From JAPLVS01 sp043809265 (GTDB lineage: Archaea; Iainarchaeota; Iainarchaeia; Iainarchaeales; DTGL01), in assembly GCA_043809265.1 (NCBI GenBank), contig JAZDDY010000134.1:1-6502 (forward strand): DNA of 6,502 bases, read 5' to 3'. The notes under the pieces were generated by a model. That model was not told the origin of the DNA, did no database searches, and saw nothing but the letters and a program-made list of their open reading frames with translations. A program made the position numbers and the translations under genes. Positions 1-5,571 of this stretch are shown piece by piece; the stretch's first letter is position 1; the number at the start of each line of letters is the position of its first letter.

Positions 1-1
1 C

Positions 2-94
2 AAGGAAGCGCTTGAATCCGAAAGGCAGTCCCTTTTATCGGTGGCCGACGAACTGAAAGGGATAGAACTGATTGTGGAAAACGAATGCAAGTAA
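2..94 (+). CDS. C-terminal end of an unidentified protein (5' partial)
   Basis: An open frame enters from the left edge and gives 30 residues before a TAA at 92-94. The visible end is charged and amphipathic (KEALESERQSLLSV, then ELKGIELIVENECK), with purine-rich codons like the genes further right, so I take it as the tail of a real gene. No family can be recognised from so short a piece. It runs in the same direction as the regulator at 469 but is separated from it by over 370 bases holding TATA-like elements, so the two are probably separate transcription units. A short T-run at about 147-152 could serve as an archaeal terminator, but this is weak. Confidence 0.55.
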   Translation, partial: KEALESERQSLLSVADELKGIELIVENECK

Positions 95-225
95 CATCAA
101 AAGACAGCAATACTGGTATTTTCTAAATGTCCTTTGATATAATTCTATTTTTCGTGCAGCCCCCCTGCCGCCCCCTAAACCAACAAAAAAAAAGAAAGAG
201 AGTGGCTTATGGGAAAAACAGTGGC

Positions 226-342
226 TTAAAAAGAGTTTAAGAGGAGGGGCCAAAAACCCAGTTCAAAACTGGCACAGGTAAAGCCTGGTAAGCCGCCCTC
301 CTCTTCCATCCATGCGTTTCTTGGATGAATCCCTCCCGGAAT
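226..342 (-). ncRNA. Candidate small structured RNA, family unknown
   Basis: Seen: GAGGAGGG (241-248) is perfectly complementary to CCCTCCTC (296-303). Inside this 8-bp stem lie two hairpins: CCAGTT/AACTGG (258-263 with 267-272, loop CAA) and CAGG/CCTG (275-278 with 284-287). The result looks like a three-way junction. A further hairpin CATCCA/TGGATG (307-312 with 322-327) lies next to it. Inferred strand: read on the minus strand, the palindromic TATA-like box at 367-376 sits about 25-30 bases before 342, and a U-tract (229-233) follows the closing stem, which would give an RNA of about 115 nt. The stems would also form on the plus strand, so the strand is uncertain. I cannot match it to tRNA, RNase P RNA, SRP RNA, box C/D or H/ACA RNA, or a riboswitch class I know. 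Confidence 0.3.
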
Positions 343-365
343 TAAACAATAATACCACGGCTTTG

Positions 366-379
366 ATATTTAAATAAAT
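366..379. promoter_or_regulatory. Palindromic TATA-like element, upstream copy
   Basis: TATTTAAATA at 367-376 is a perfect palindrome and fits the archaeal TATA consensus on both strands. It lies too far upstream to be the core promoter of the regulator at 469. It could drive the candidate minus-strand RNA, or act as an upstream operator. Its centre is about 40 bp from that of the second AT box. Confidence 0.35.
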
Positions 380-400
380 TGCCGAATGCTGGCTGTCTTA

Positions 401-417
401 AAAGAACATTTAAATAG
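401..417 (+). promoter_or_regulatory. BRE/TATA core promoter of the Lrp-like gene
   Basis: The box ATTTAAATA (408-416) follows a purine-rich AAAGAAC stretch that could act as the TFB recognition element. Archaeal transcription usually starts about 25-27 bases after the TATA centre, which puts the start near 437-440. That leaves a short leader containing AAGGTGGT (445-452), and it argues against translation beginning at the in-frame TTG at 421. Confidence 0.5.
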
Positions 418-444
418 TATTTGGGTGTTTATTTTGCCTATCTT

Positions 445-452
445 AAGGTGGT
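445..452 (+). promoter_or_regulatory. Ribosome-binding site of the Lrp-like gene
   Basis: AAGGTGGT resembles the archaeal Shine-Dalgarno sequence. It ends 4 bases before an in-frame TTG (457) and 16 bases before the ATG at 469, so it leaves the start of the regulator open between these two. Confidence 0.4.
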
Positions 453-468
453 TTATTTGTCCGTAAAG

Positions 469-996
469 ATGAAAATAGACGACAAGGTGCGCCTGAGCAT
501 CCTGGAGGCGCTCATGAAAAAGCGCTCTGTGAAGCCAGACCTCAAGCGGCTAAAGCAATACACAGGCCTCCACAAAGCCACGATTAAAAGTTCGCTGGAT
601 TTCCTAGAAAAGCAGGGCGTAATTTCAGGCTACGGCCCGAAAATAAATTTCAGGCAAATGGGCTTCCATCTTGAGGTCACAACGCTCCTGCAGGCCGACC
701 TTTCCAAGAAAAACATTTTCGACGACCTCGTGAAAAAGGCGAATTCGGATCCGCACCTTTACTGGTTTTCAGGAATGCTCGGCTCAAGCAACTGGAACCT
801 TGTCATGAGGCAGGTTTACCGCGACGTCGAATCATACAGGAAGCATTTCGAGGAGCATTATTTCAAGGGAATCCCCTCGATTTACGATTTTGTGAGGGAC
901 AGGCAGATTCTTTTCACCACCGAGCCCGTGTATAAGGCGACATCCAGGACAAATTCAATTGTCGAGAGCATTTTGGTTGAAAGGGGCATCAAATGA
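469..996 (+). CDS. Lrp/AsnC-like transcriptional regulator
   Basis: The 175-residue product has the two-part layout of the Lrp/AsnC (feast/famine) family, which is common in archaea. Residues 1-50 form a winged helix-turn-helix: MKIDDKVRLSILEAL is a typical first helix, residues 23-48 hold the HTH, and VISGYGPKINFRQMGF (51-66) matches the family's link of 'I.GY' followed by a strand and 'G'. Residues 67-155 resemble the RAM ligand-binding and oligomerisation domain but lack an obvious glycine-rich effector site, so the ligand is unknown. I chose the ATG at 469 because it gives the usual family N-terminus. An in-frame TTG at 457 has a better-spaced ribosome-binding site (AAGGTGGT, 445-452) and would add four residues. 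The gene ends 18 bases before the NFACT-R gene, so the two are probably cotranscribed. The nearby palindromes make autoregulation plausible. Confidence 0.8.
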   Translation: MKIDDKVRLSILEALMKKRSVKPDLKRLKQYTGLHKATIKSSLDFLEKQGVISGYGPKINFRQMGFHLEVTTLLQADLSKKNIFDDLVKKANSDPHLYWFSGMLGSSNWNLVMRQVYRDVESYRKHFEEHYFKGIPSIYDFVRDRQILFTTEPVYKATSRTNSIVESILVERGIK

Positions 997-1014
997 TTTA
1001 TGGAAGGGCTGTGA

Positions 1015-1815
1015 ATGGTTCAGGTTGAAATAGATTTTTCGAAAAGCCTTGAAGAAAACGCTTCAATGTATTTTGACAAGGGCAAGGAAGCGAAAGCCAA
1101 GGCAGAGCGCATAAGGAAAGCGATTTTGGAAACAGAGAAAAGGCTTTCAAAGGAATCCAAAAAAGCCGAGGTGGCAAAGCCGGAGATTTTCAGGAAAAGG
1201 GCAAAGGAATGGTTCGAGAAATTCCGCTGGTTTTATTCGAGCGACGGCTTTTTGGTTATTGGCGGGAGGGATGCGCAGAGCAACGAAATCATTGTCAAAA
1301 AGCACATGGGCAAAGGCGACCTTTATTTCCACGCGGACATAGTCGGCGCACCGCACTGCGTTGTGAAGGCTGCGGGCGGGAAAGTGCCTGAGAAAACAAA
1401 AGAAGAGGCGGCTGTTTTTGCGGCAGTTTTCAGCAAGGCATGGGCTGTCGGCATTTCGAATGCCGATGTTTATTCCGTGAATCCGGAACAGGTTTCCAAA
1501 AAGGCGCCGACCGGCGAATCCATCGGCACAGGGGCTTTCATGATTTACGGCGAAAGGCGGTGGTTCAGAAAACTTCCGGTGAGGGTTGCGGTAGGCATCG
1601 ACAAGGAAGGCAGGGTCATTGCAGGGCCGGAGAGCGCAGTAAAAAAACATTCGTCTTTTGCGGCTTTCCTTTCCCCCGGCGCTGAAAAAAAGAGCGATGT
1701 TGCAAAAAGGCTTAAAGCAATCTTTGAAAAGAAGTACGGGGCAAAAGGCATTCACATAGATGAGTTCATTGCGATGATTCCGTCAGGGGAGAGCAAAATC
1801 GAAGGAAACCATTAA
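1015..1815 (+). CDS. NFACT-R (DUF814) RNA-binding domain protein, related to the C-terminal half of NEMF/Rqc2
   Basis: The 266-residue protein matches the RNA-binding NFACT-R part of NEMF/Rqc2/RqcH/FbpA proteins, which bind ribosomal subunits carrying stalled nascent chains. Residues 5-20 (EIDFSKSLEENASMYF) match the 'D...S...NA..YF' region before the coiled coil. Residues 21-55 are a Lys/Glu-rich helix. The core follows: WFEKFRWF (66-73), LVIGGRDAQSNE (80-91), LYFHADIVGAPH (103-114), SVNPEQVSKKAPTGE (154-168) and GAFMIYGERRW (173-183). Typical archaeal NFACT proteins are about 600-700 residues long. This one lacks the N-terminal NFACT-N domain (tRNA contact in Rqc2/RqcH) and the helix-hairpin-helix, and neither is encoded just upstream. 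It starts cleanly at an ATG 18 bases after the regulator, so it looks like a deliberate short form, not a decayed gene. It is cytoplasmic. The neighbouring cdc48 suggests ribosome quality control. An RNA-modification role, proposed for some standalone NFACT-R proteins, is the alternative. Confidence 0.88.
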   Translation: MVQVEIDFSKSLEENASMYFDKGKEAKAKAERIRKAILETEKRLSKESKKAEVAKPEIFRKRAKEWFEKFRWFYSSDGFLVIGGRDAQSNEIIVKKHMGKGDLYFHADIVGAPHCVVKAAGGKVPEKTKEEAAVFAAVFSKAWAVGISNADVYSVNPEQVSKKAPTGESIGTGAFMIYGERRWFRKLPVRVAVGIDKEGRVIAGPESAVKKHSSFAAFLSPGAEKKSDVAKRLKAIFEKKYGAKGIHIDEFIAMIPSGESKIEGNH

Positions 1816-1870
1816 AAAGGCTTTGATTAAAAAATACTGTAAATGATTAAAAAGTTTAAACGGTGTTTTT
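1816..1870 (+). promoter_or_regulatory. AT-rich leader with possible cdc48 promoter and ribosome-binding site
   Basis: The 55 bases between the NFACT-R stop and cdc48 are very AT-rich. TTAAAAAATA (about 1827-1836) is a possible TATA box that would start transcription near 1860. GGTG at 1862-1865, five bases before the TTG at 1871, fits an archaeal ribosome-binding site and decides that start. cdc48 may therefore have its own promoter as well as readthrough from upstream. Confidence 0.35.
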
Positions 1871-4234
1871 TTGGCTGAAAAGGAACTTCACCTGAAAGTG
1901 CAGGATTCTGACCCAATGCATGTGGGCAGGAATATCGTGACCCTGGACCGCGTTTCCAAAACCACGCTTGGCGTCACAAGCGGCGATATTGCGGAAATCC
2001 GCGGCCCGACAAGGAGCACGGCGGCTGTCATCTGGCCTTCGCGCAGCGAGGACGAAGGCAAGGGCGTTGTGAGGATGGATTCTTTCATCAGGCACAACAG
2101 CGGTGTCGGCTTGGGCGACAGCGTAATAGTGTGCAAGGCCGATTACAAGGATGCAAGGGATGTCGTGCTTGCGCCGACCCAGGAGATAAGGATTATCGCT
2201 TCAGGCTATAACCGCATTTTGAAGAAAAGCTTTTTGGGCAGGCCGATTGTTCAGGGCGACAATGTCTGGATAAGCGTTTTCGGTTCCGGCTTTGTTTACC
2301 AGGTCGTGAGCACCAAACCCAAAGGAATTGTCAAGGTCACTGATTTCACGAATTTTGTGTTAAAGGAAAAGCCTGTCAAGGAAGGCATTGAAGGCATCCC
2401 AACAATCGCCTACGAGGACATCGGGGGCCTCAAGGAGCAGGTGCAGAAAGTAAGGGAAATGGTGGAGCTTCCAATGAAGCACCCGGAATTGTTCAGGAAG
2501 CTCGGCATTATGCCTCCAAAAGGCATTCTTTTGTTCGGTCCGCCAGGCACAGGCAAAACACTCATGGCCAAGGCGGTGGCAAGCGAAACCAATGCGCACT
2601 TCATCAGCGTTAATGCTCCAGAAGTCATGAGCAAATTTGTGGGAGAGGCCGAAGAGCGCCTGAGGGCAATGTTCAAGGAAGCCGAAGAGAACGCCCCGAG
2701 CATTATTTTTATCGATGAAATCGACGCCATTGCGCCGAAAAGGGATGAGGTTGTCGGCGAAGTGGAAAGAAGGGTTGTAGCCCAGCTCCTTGCGCTGATG
2801 GACGGCCTTGAGGCAAGGGGCAATGTCATTGTGATGGCTGCCACCAATCGGGTGAATTCTTTGGACGAGGCCTTGAGAAGGCCCGGCAGGTTTGACAGGG
2901 AGATAGAATTTGGAATACCTGATAAAAAAGGAAGAACCGATATACTGTTGATTCACACTAGGGGCATGCCAATCAAACCCCCCACTAGCGATGACTCTTT
3001 TAAGAACACCTTTAGCAAATTAAAGGATGGGGCAATTGACGATAAGAGGAAGCAAATTCTGTTATATGAGTTTCTTAAGTTGCCTGCTTCCGAAAAGGGC
3101 AAGGAGAGATGGGCTTTTTTTGATTTGCTTCCGGAGAAAGAACAAAGCGTCTTGAAGAATGCAATGTTAGAAACTTTTATGGAGGAACTTGCGTCGCAGT
3201 TGCATGGTTTTGTTGGTGCTGACTTGGAAGCTCTTTGCAAAGAATCTGCTATGAAAGCACTGAGGCGTTACATCAAGATAATTAATCCGGATGACGAAAT
3301 TCCCCAAGAAGTTCTAGAAAGCTTGGAGATAAACCAGAAGGATTTTGCCGAAGGCCTCAAGGAGGTTCAGCCCTCCGCCCTGAGGGAGGTTTCTGTGCAG
3401 GTGCCGAAAGTGAAATGGAAAGACATAGGCGGCCTTGACGACCAAAAAGATGAACTGATGCAGGCGGTCGAATGGCCTTTAAAATACCCGGATTCTTTCA
3501 CTGAAATGGGCATAAAGCCGCCGAAAGGCATCCTCCTTTACGGGCCCCCTGGCTGCGGCAAAACCATGATAGCAAAAGCCGTTGCCACCGAAAGCGAGGC
3601 GAATTTCATTTCAATAAAGGGGCCTGAGCTTTTGTCGATGTGGGTCGGCGAAAGCGAGCGCTCTGTAAGGAAAATTTTCCGCAAAGCAAGGCAGGCGGCG
3701 CCTGTCATTGTTTTCTTCGATGAAATCGATTCGATGGCAGGAAGCCGCGGCAAAGATAATGATTCCGGGGTCGGAAACCGCGTGCTTGACCAGATTTTAA
3801 CAGAACTGGACGGCCTTGAGATTTTGAAGAACGTTGTTTTCATGGCTGCAACAAACAGGCCTGACCTTGTCGACAAGGCACTATTGAGGCCTGGAAGAAT
3901 CGACAAGATGATCGAAATAAAGGCGCCGACCTTGAAGGCAAGGGAGCAAATCTTCAAGGTGCACACTATGAATGTGCCGATGGCAAAAGACGTTTCCCTG
4001 AAAAAACTCGCTGAGCAGACAGAGGGCTTCAGCGGAGCAGATATAGAGGGCATTGTAAGGGAAGCCGCAATGGCCGCGCTGAAAGAAAACAAGATGAAAA
4101 AATCGGAAGTGAAGCAATCGCATTTCGACAAGGCGCTCGCAAAGCTCAAGCCTTCAATCAGCCCGAAAGTCCAAAAATCCTACGACGAATTCAAGGAACA
4201 CGTTGCGGATTTCACGCCTAGCTACGTGGGATGA
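1871..4234 (+). CDS. cdc48: Cdc48/VAT/p97-type double AAA+ ATPase with an enlarged D1 helical subdomain
   Basis: The 787-residue product is a hexameric unfoldase that threads tagged or misfolded proteins through its pore, often toward the proteasome. Residues 1-180 are the N-domain (double-psi barrel plus four-stranded lobe, 'GKGVVRMDSFIR', 'DVVLAPT'). D1 has Walker A GPPGTGKT (223-230), Walker B IIFIDEID (278-285), sensor-1 N326 and arginine fingers R337/R340. D2 has Walker A GPPGCGKT (558-565), Walker B DE (617-618), pore loop SMWVGE (589-594), sensor-1 N662 and R673/R676. All catalytic residues are present in both rings. Between GMP (365-367) and HGFVGAD (445-451) lie 77 residues where the family usually has about 14. 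The extra part is Lys/Glu-rich and helical. This part and its flanks use more AT-rich codons than the rest. The C-terminus (PSYVG) is close to, but not, an HbYX proteasome-docking motif. The start is TTG, preceded by GGTG. Confidence 0.96.
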   Translation: MAEKELHLKVQDSDPMHVGRNIVTLDRVSKTTLGVTSGDIAEIRGPTRSTAAVIWPSRSEDEGKGVVRMDSFIRHNSGVGLGDSVIVCKADYKDARDVVLAPTQEIRIIASGYNRILKKSFLGRPIVQGDNVWISVFGSGFVYQVVSTKPKGIVKVTDFTNFVLKEKPVKEGIEGIPTIAYEDIGGLKEQVQKVREMVELPMKHPELFRKLGIMPPKGILLFGPPGTGKTLMAKAVASETNAHFISVNAPEVMSKFVGEAEERLRAMFKEAEENAPSIIFIDEIDAIAPKRDEVVGEVERRVVAQLLALMDGLEARGNVIVMAATNRVNSLDEALRRPGRFDREIEFGIPDKKGRTDILLIHTRGMPIKPPTSDDSFKNTFSKLKDGAIDDKRKQILLYEFLKLPASEKGKERWAFFDLLPEKEQSVLKNAMLETFMEELASQLHGFVGADLEALCKESAMKALRRYIKIINPDDEIPQEVLESLEINQKDFAEGLKEVQPSALREVSVQVPKVKWKDIGGLDDQKDELMQAVEWPLKYPDSFTEMGIKPPKGILLYGPPGCGKTMIAKAVATESEANFISIKGPELLSMWVGESERSVRKIFRKARQAAPVIVFFDEIDSMAGSRGKDNDSGVGNRVLDQILTELDGLEILKNVVFMAATNRPDLVDKALLRPGRIDKMIEIKAPTLKAREQIFKVHTMNVPMAKDVSLKKLAEQTEGFSGADIEGIVREAAMAALKENKMKKSEVKQSHFDKALAKLKPSISPKVQKSYDEFKEHVADFTPSYVG

Positions 4235-4240
4235 AACCGG

Positions 4241-4268
4241 CTGCTTCTTTTTTTTTTGCCTAAAGCAG
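4241..4268 (+). terminator. T-run terminator of cdc48
   Basis: Ten consecutive T (4248-4257) begin 13 bases after the cdc48 stop, the usual form of an archaeal intrinsic terminator. The run lies in the loop of a possible CTGCTT/AAGCAG stem (4241-4246 with 4263-4268). Only 25 bases separate the stops of the two converging genes. No T-run serves the minus-strand protease on its side. Confidence 0.6.
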
Positions 4269-4880
4269 GAAGAAAACGTAAAACAGCGGGAAAAATGCCG
4301 CAGCCCAGACGGCGGCATTCCATGCTATTACCTTGCTCCCGTCAAGAGGCGGGACCGGGATAAGGTTGAAGAAAGCAAGGAAAAAATTTATCTGGGCGAC
4401 TGTTATAAAGAGTTCGACAATGTATGGGTCTAAATCCATGGAAAGCCTTGCATAAAACCATACAGCCAGGAAAACCAGCCCTATCACAATATTGGTCGCC
4501 GGCCCCGCAATCGAAATCAATCCGTTCTGTCTCCTTGTAATGTGTTCGCCGTAAATATAAACCGCCCCGGGCGCGGCAAACATGAACCTGCCGAATGTCA
4601 GCAATGGCAGCGCGATTGCCAGCACAAGGCCCCAGGTCCACGCCCTGAATTCCGCATAACACCCAAAGTGCCTTGCGACCTGCCTGTGCGCGAGTTCGTG
4701 GAAAATGAACGCTGTTCCGACCGCCACAAAGCTTATCGGGAGAAAATACAAAAAGTCGACCGCATTCAAAAGCCCGGGCCCCAAAACAAAAGCGAAAGCT
4801 ATGCTTATCGTGAACCAGCTTATCAGCAGGTCGTTCCTTTCCTTTTCGCTCATTCCCTTGTGCTCGAATTGGCCTTCCAT
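4260..4880 (-). CDS. Site-2 protease family (M50) intramembrane zinc metalloprotease
   Basis: The 206-residue protein cuts substrates within the membrane. The zinc site is complete: HELAH (61-65) lies in a hydrophobic helix that starts around residue 43, and the second motif, N-L-I-P-V-P-P-L-D-G (172-181), supplies the third ligand, Asp180. Between them, GAVYIYGEHI and LISIAGPATN (121-130) are the usual conserved links of the family. About six hydrophobic segments are visible (roughly 20-40, 43-62, 82-103, 121-145, 154-172, 185-206). There is no CBS or PDZ domain, so it is a minimal form. I prefer the ATG at 4880, with GGAAGG at 4891-4896 upstream. In-frame ATGs at 4904 and 4913 would add 8 or 11 residues. 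It converges on cdc48 and diverges from a pilin operon. Its substrate is unknown. A link to the pilins is only positional, since archaeal pilin signals are cut by EppA or PibD aspartic peptidases. Confidence 0.92.
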   Translation of the reverse strand: MEGQFEHKGMSEKERNDLLISWFTISIAFAFVLGPGLLNAVDFLYFLPISFVAVGTAFIFHELAHRQVARHFGCYAEFRAWTWGLVLAIALPLLTFGRFMFAAPGAVYIYGEHITRRQNGLISIAGPATNIVIGLVFLAVWFYARLSMDLDPYIVELFITVAQINFFLAFFNLIPVPPLDGSKVIAWNAAVWAAAFFPLFYVFFLL

Positions 4881-4901
4881 TACTAAAGTGCCTTCCGCAA
4901 T

Positions 4902-4951
4902 CATTAAAAACATTTTTTAGGAAGAGATTTATTGCCAAGAGAGGTATTGGA
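4902..4951. promoter_or_regulatory. Shared divergent promoter region of the protease and pilin operon
   Basis: Plus strand: ATTAAAAAC (about 4903-4911) is a possible TATA box, and GAGGT (4941-4945) is a good ribosome-binding site 6 bases before the pilin ATG. Minus strand: AATAAATCT (the reverse of 4925-4933) is a possible TATA box for the protease and would place its transcript start near 4904. The two core promoters would overlap, so expression of one may hinder the other. Confidence 0.35.
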
Positions 4952-5125
4952 ATGGATTCCAAAGCGCAGATATCCATCGAGTTAATCGTCATTATGGCCG
5001 CCCTGATAGTCGTGGCGCTGGTCCTTGTCTCGAGGTTTTACAGCACAAGCAAGACCGCAACCGACGAAATAGACAAGAAATCCAAGGCGCTGTTCGACAA
5101 CCTTGGGGACCTTGAAAAACTCTGA
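4952..5125 (+). CDS. Small class III signal peptide pilin-like protein
   Basis: A 57-residue protein opens MDSKA|QISIE, which fits the archaeal class III prepilin signal: Q6, S8 and E10 form QxSxE, followed at once by a hydrophobic helix (residues 11-26). In this family the EppA-type peptidase cuts before the Gln. The mature protein would be about 52 residues: a pilin core helix continuing into a charged, coiled-coil-prone tail (residues 31-57) with no globular head. The ATG is decided by GAGGT six bases upstream. The next pilin gene starts 8 bases after this stop, so they form an operon. The small size suggests either a minor or core subunit or a bundlin-like filament protein, and the sequence does not decide. 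Confidence 0.85.
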   Translation: MDSKAQISIELIVIMAALIVVALVLVSRFYSTSKTATDEIDKKSKALFDNLGDLEKL

Positions 5126-5133
5126 GTGATGGA

Positions 5134-5571
5134 ATGAATTGCGGGCGCGTTTCGCAAAAAGGCCAGTTGTCGCTGGAGTTCCTGCTGATAATGGCGGGCT
5201 TTGTGCTTGCCCTTGCCGTATTCGCCCCGATAGCGCTGAAAAGCGCCAAAGCGGCGCTTTTTGCGCTGGAAGTCCAGCGCGCGCAGGATTTCCTTTCGGA
5301 ATTCAAAAGCTCGGCTTCCGTGGTTTCCTTCCTTGCCGACGGCACAGTGAAAGAAGTGAAAGCCAATGCCCTGAAAGAATGGCTTTTTGAGGCAGGGAAC
5401 GGCACAGCAAAAATAACCGTGGAAAGCGAAGCGCTCGGCAGGAAAAAAACCCTCTCGGAAAAAATCCCTGCCTGCGTCCCTGAATTTTCCAAAAAAATAA
5501 ACGGAAAAACAGCCCTAAGGCTGGAGAAATCAGGCGGTTCTGTGCTCCTTTCATCAATCGAGGAAAACTGA
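5134..5571 (+). CDS. Class III signal peptide type IV pilin-like protein
   Basis: The 145-residue product starts MNCGRVSQKG|QLSLE: Q11, S13 and E15 form the class III QxSxE motif, preceded by Lys-Gly as in typical euryarchaeal prepilins. A hydrophobic helix (16-35) and an Ala-rich amphipathic extension (36-60) follow, then a small beta-rich head from about 62 that contains a single cysteine (C114). The ATG is preceded by GTGAT at 5126-5130, close to the archaeal ribosome-binding consensus. It is the second gene of a two-pilin operon. Its last 18 bases overlap the end of the convergent pilin-like gene at 5554-5913, so the two messages are antisense to each other there. Codons 36-43 contain a 9-bp perfect inverted repeat. 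Confidence 0.87.
   Translation: MNCGRVSQKGQLSLEFLLIMAGFVLALAVFAPIALKSAKAALFALEVQRAQDFLSEFKSSASVVSFLADGTVKEVKANALKEWLFEAGNGTAKITVESEALGRKKTLSEKIPACVPEFSKKINGKTALRLEKSGGSVLLSSIEEN
5239..5261. repeat. Perfect inverted repeat inside the pilin gene
   Basis: AAAAGCGCC (5239-5247) and GGCGCTTTT (5253-5261) are perfectly complementary across a 5-base loop. The T-rich end and GC core resemble a bacterial intrinsic terminator on either strand, though it lies within codons of the pilin helix. Confidence 0.6.

Larger units (their letters stand above)
95..420. other. Long intergenic region with inverted repeats and TATA-like elements
   Basis: No convincing protein gene is seen on either strand. From left to right the region holds a short T-run (147-152), C-rich tracts, a run of nine A (185-193), a 9-bp direct repeat AGTGGCTTA (201-209 and 220-228), a nested set of inverted repeats (241-303), a separate 6-bp hairpin (307-327), and two palindromic AT-rich boxes (367-376 and 408-415). 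The repeats and the lack of coding pattern suggest an RNA gene or a regulated leader. The candidate RNA and the boxes are described in their own entries. Confidence 0.6.

Noticed and set aside
201..228. CRISPR or tandem repeat array from the two AGTGGCTTA copies
   Set aside because: There are only two 9-bp copies 19 bases apart, too few and too short for an array.
35..253. Minus-strand 72-residue open frame across the intergenic region
   Set aside because: It has runs of Phe and Gly from homopolymer tracts, overlaps the end of the plus-strand gene, has no ribosome-binding site and resembles no known protein.
250..330. tRNA, including a permuted or intron-containing tRNA
   Set aside because: CCCAGTTCAAAACTGG looks like a T-arm and AGCCTGGTA like a D-loop, but no 7-bp acceptor stem or 5-bp anticodon stem with 7-base loop can be placed in normal or permuted order.
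421..468. Start of the Lrp-like gene at the TTG at 421
   Set aside because: It lies directly after the TATA box, before the expected transcript start, and adds 16 residues not typical of the family.
1147..1755. Long minus-strand open frame opposite the NFACT-R gene
   Set aside because: It is the antisense shadow of a strongly supported gene. Its product is Arg/Phe/Cys-rich with no domain.
3538..4149. 203-residue minus-strand open frame opposite Cdc48 D2
   Set aside because: It mirrors the highly conserved D2 coding sequence. The Ser/Leu-rich product is a typical antisense artefact.
4203..4433. Plus-strand 76-residue open frame across the cdc48 end
   Set aside because: It overlaps the end of cdc48, crosses the T-run terminator and continues antisense to the protease.
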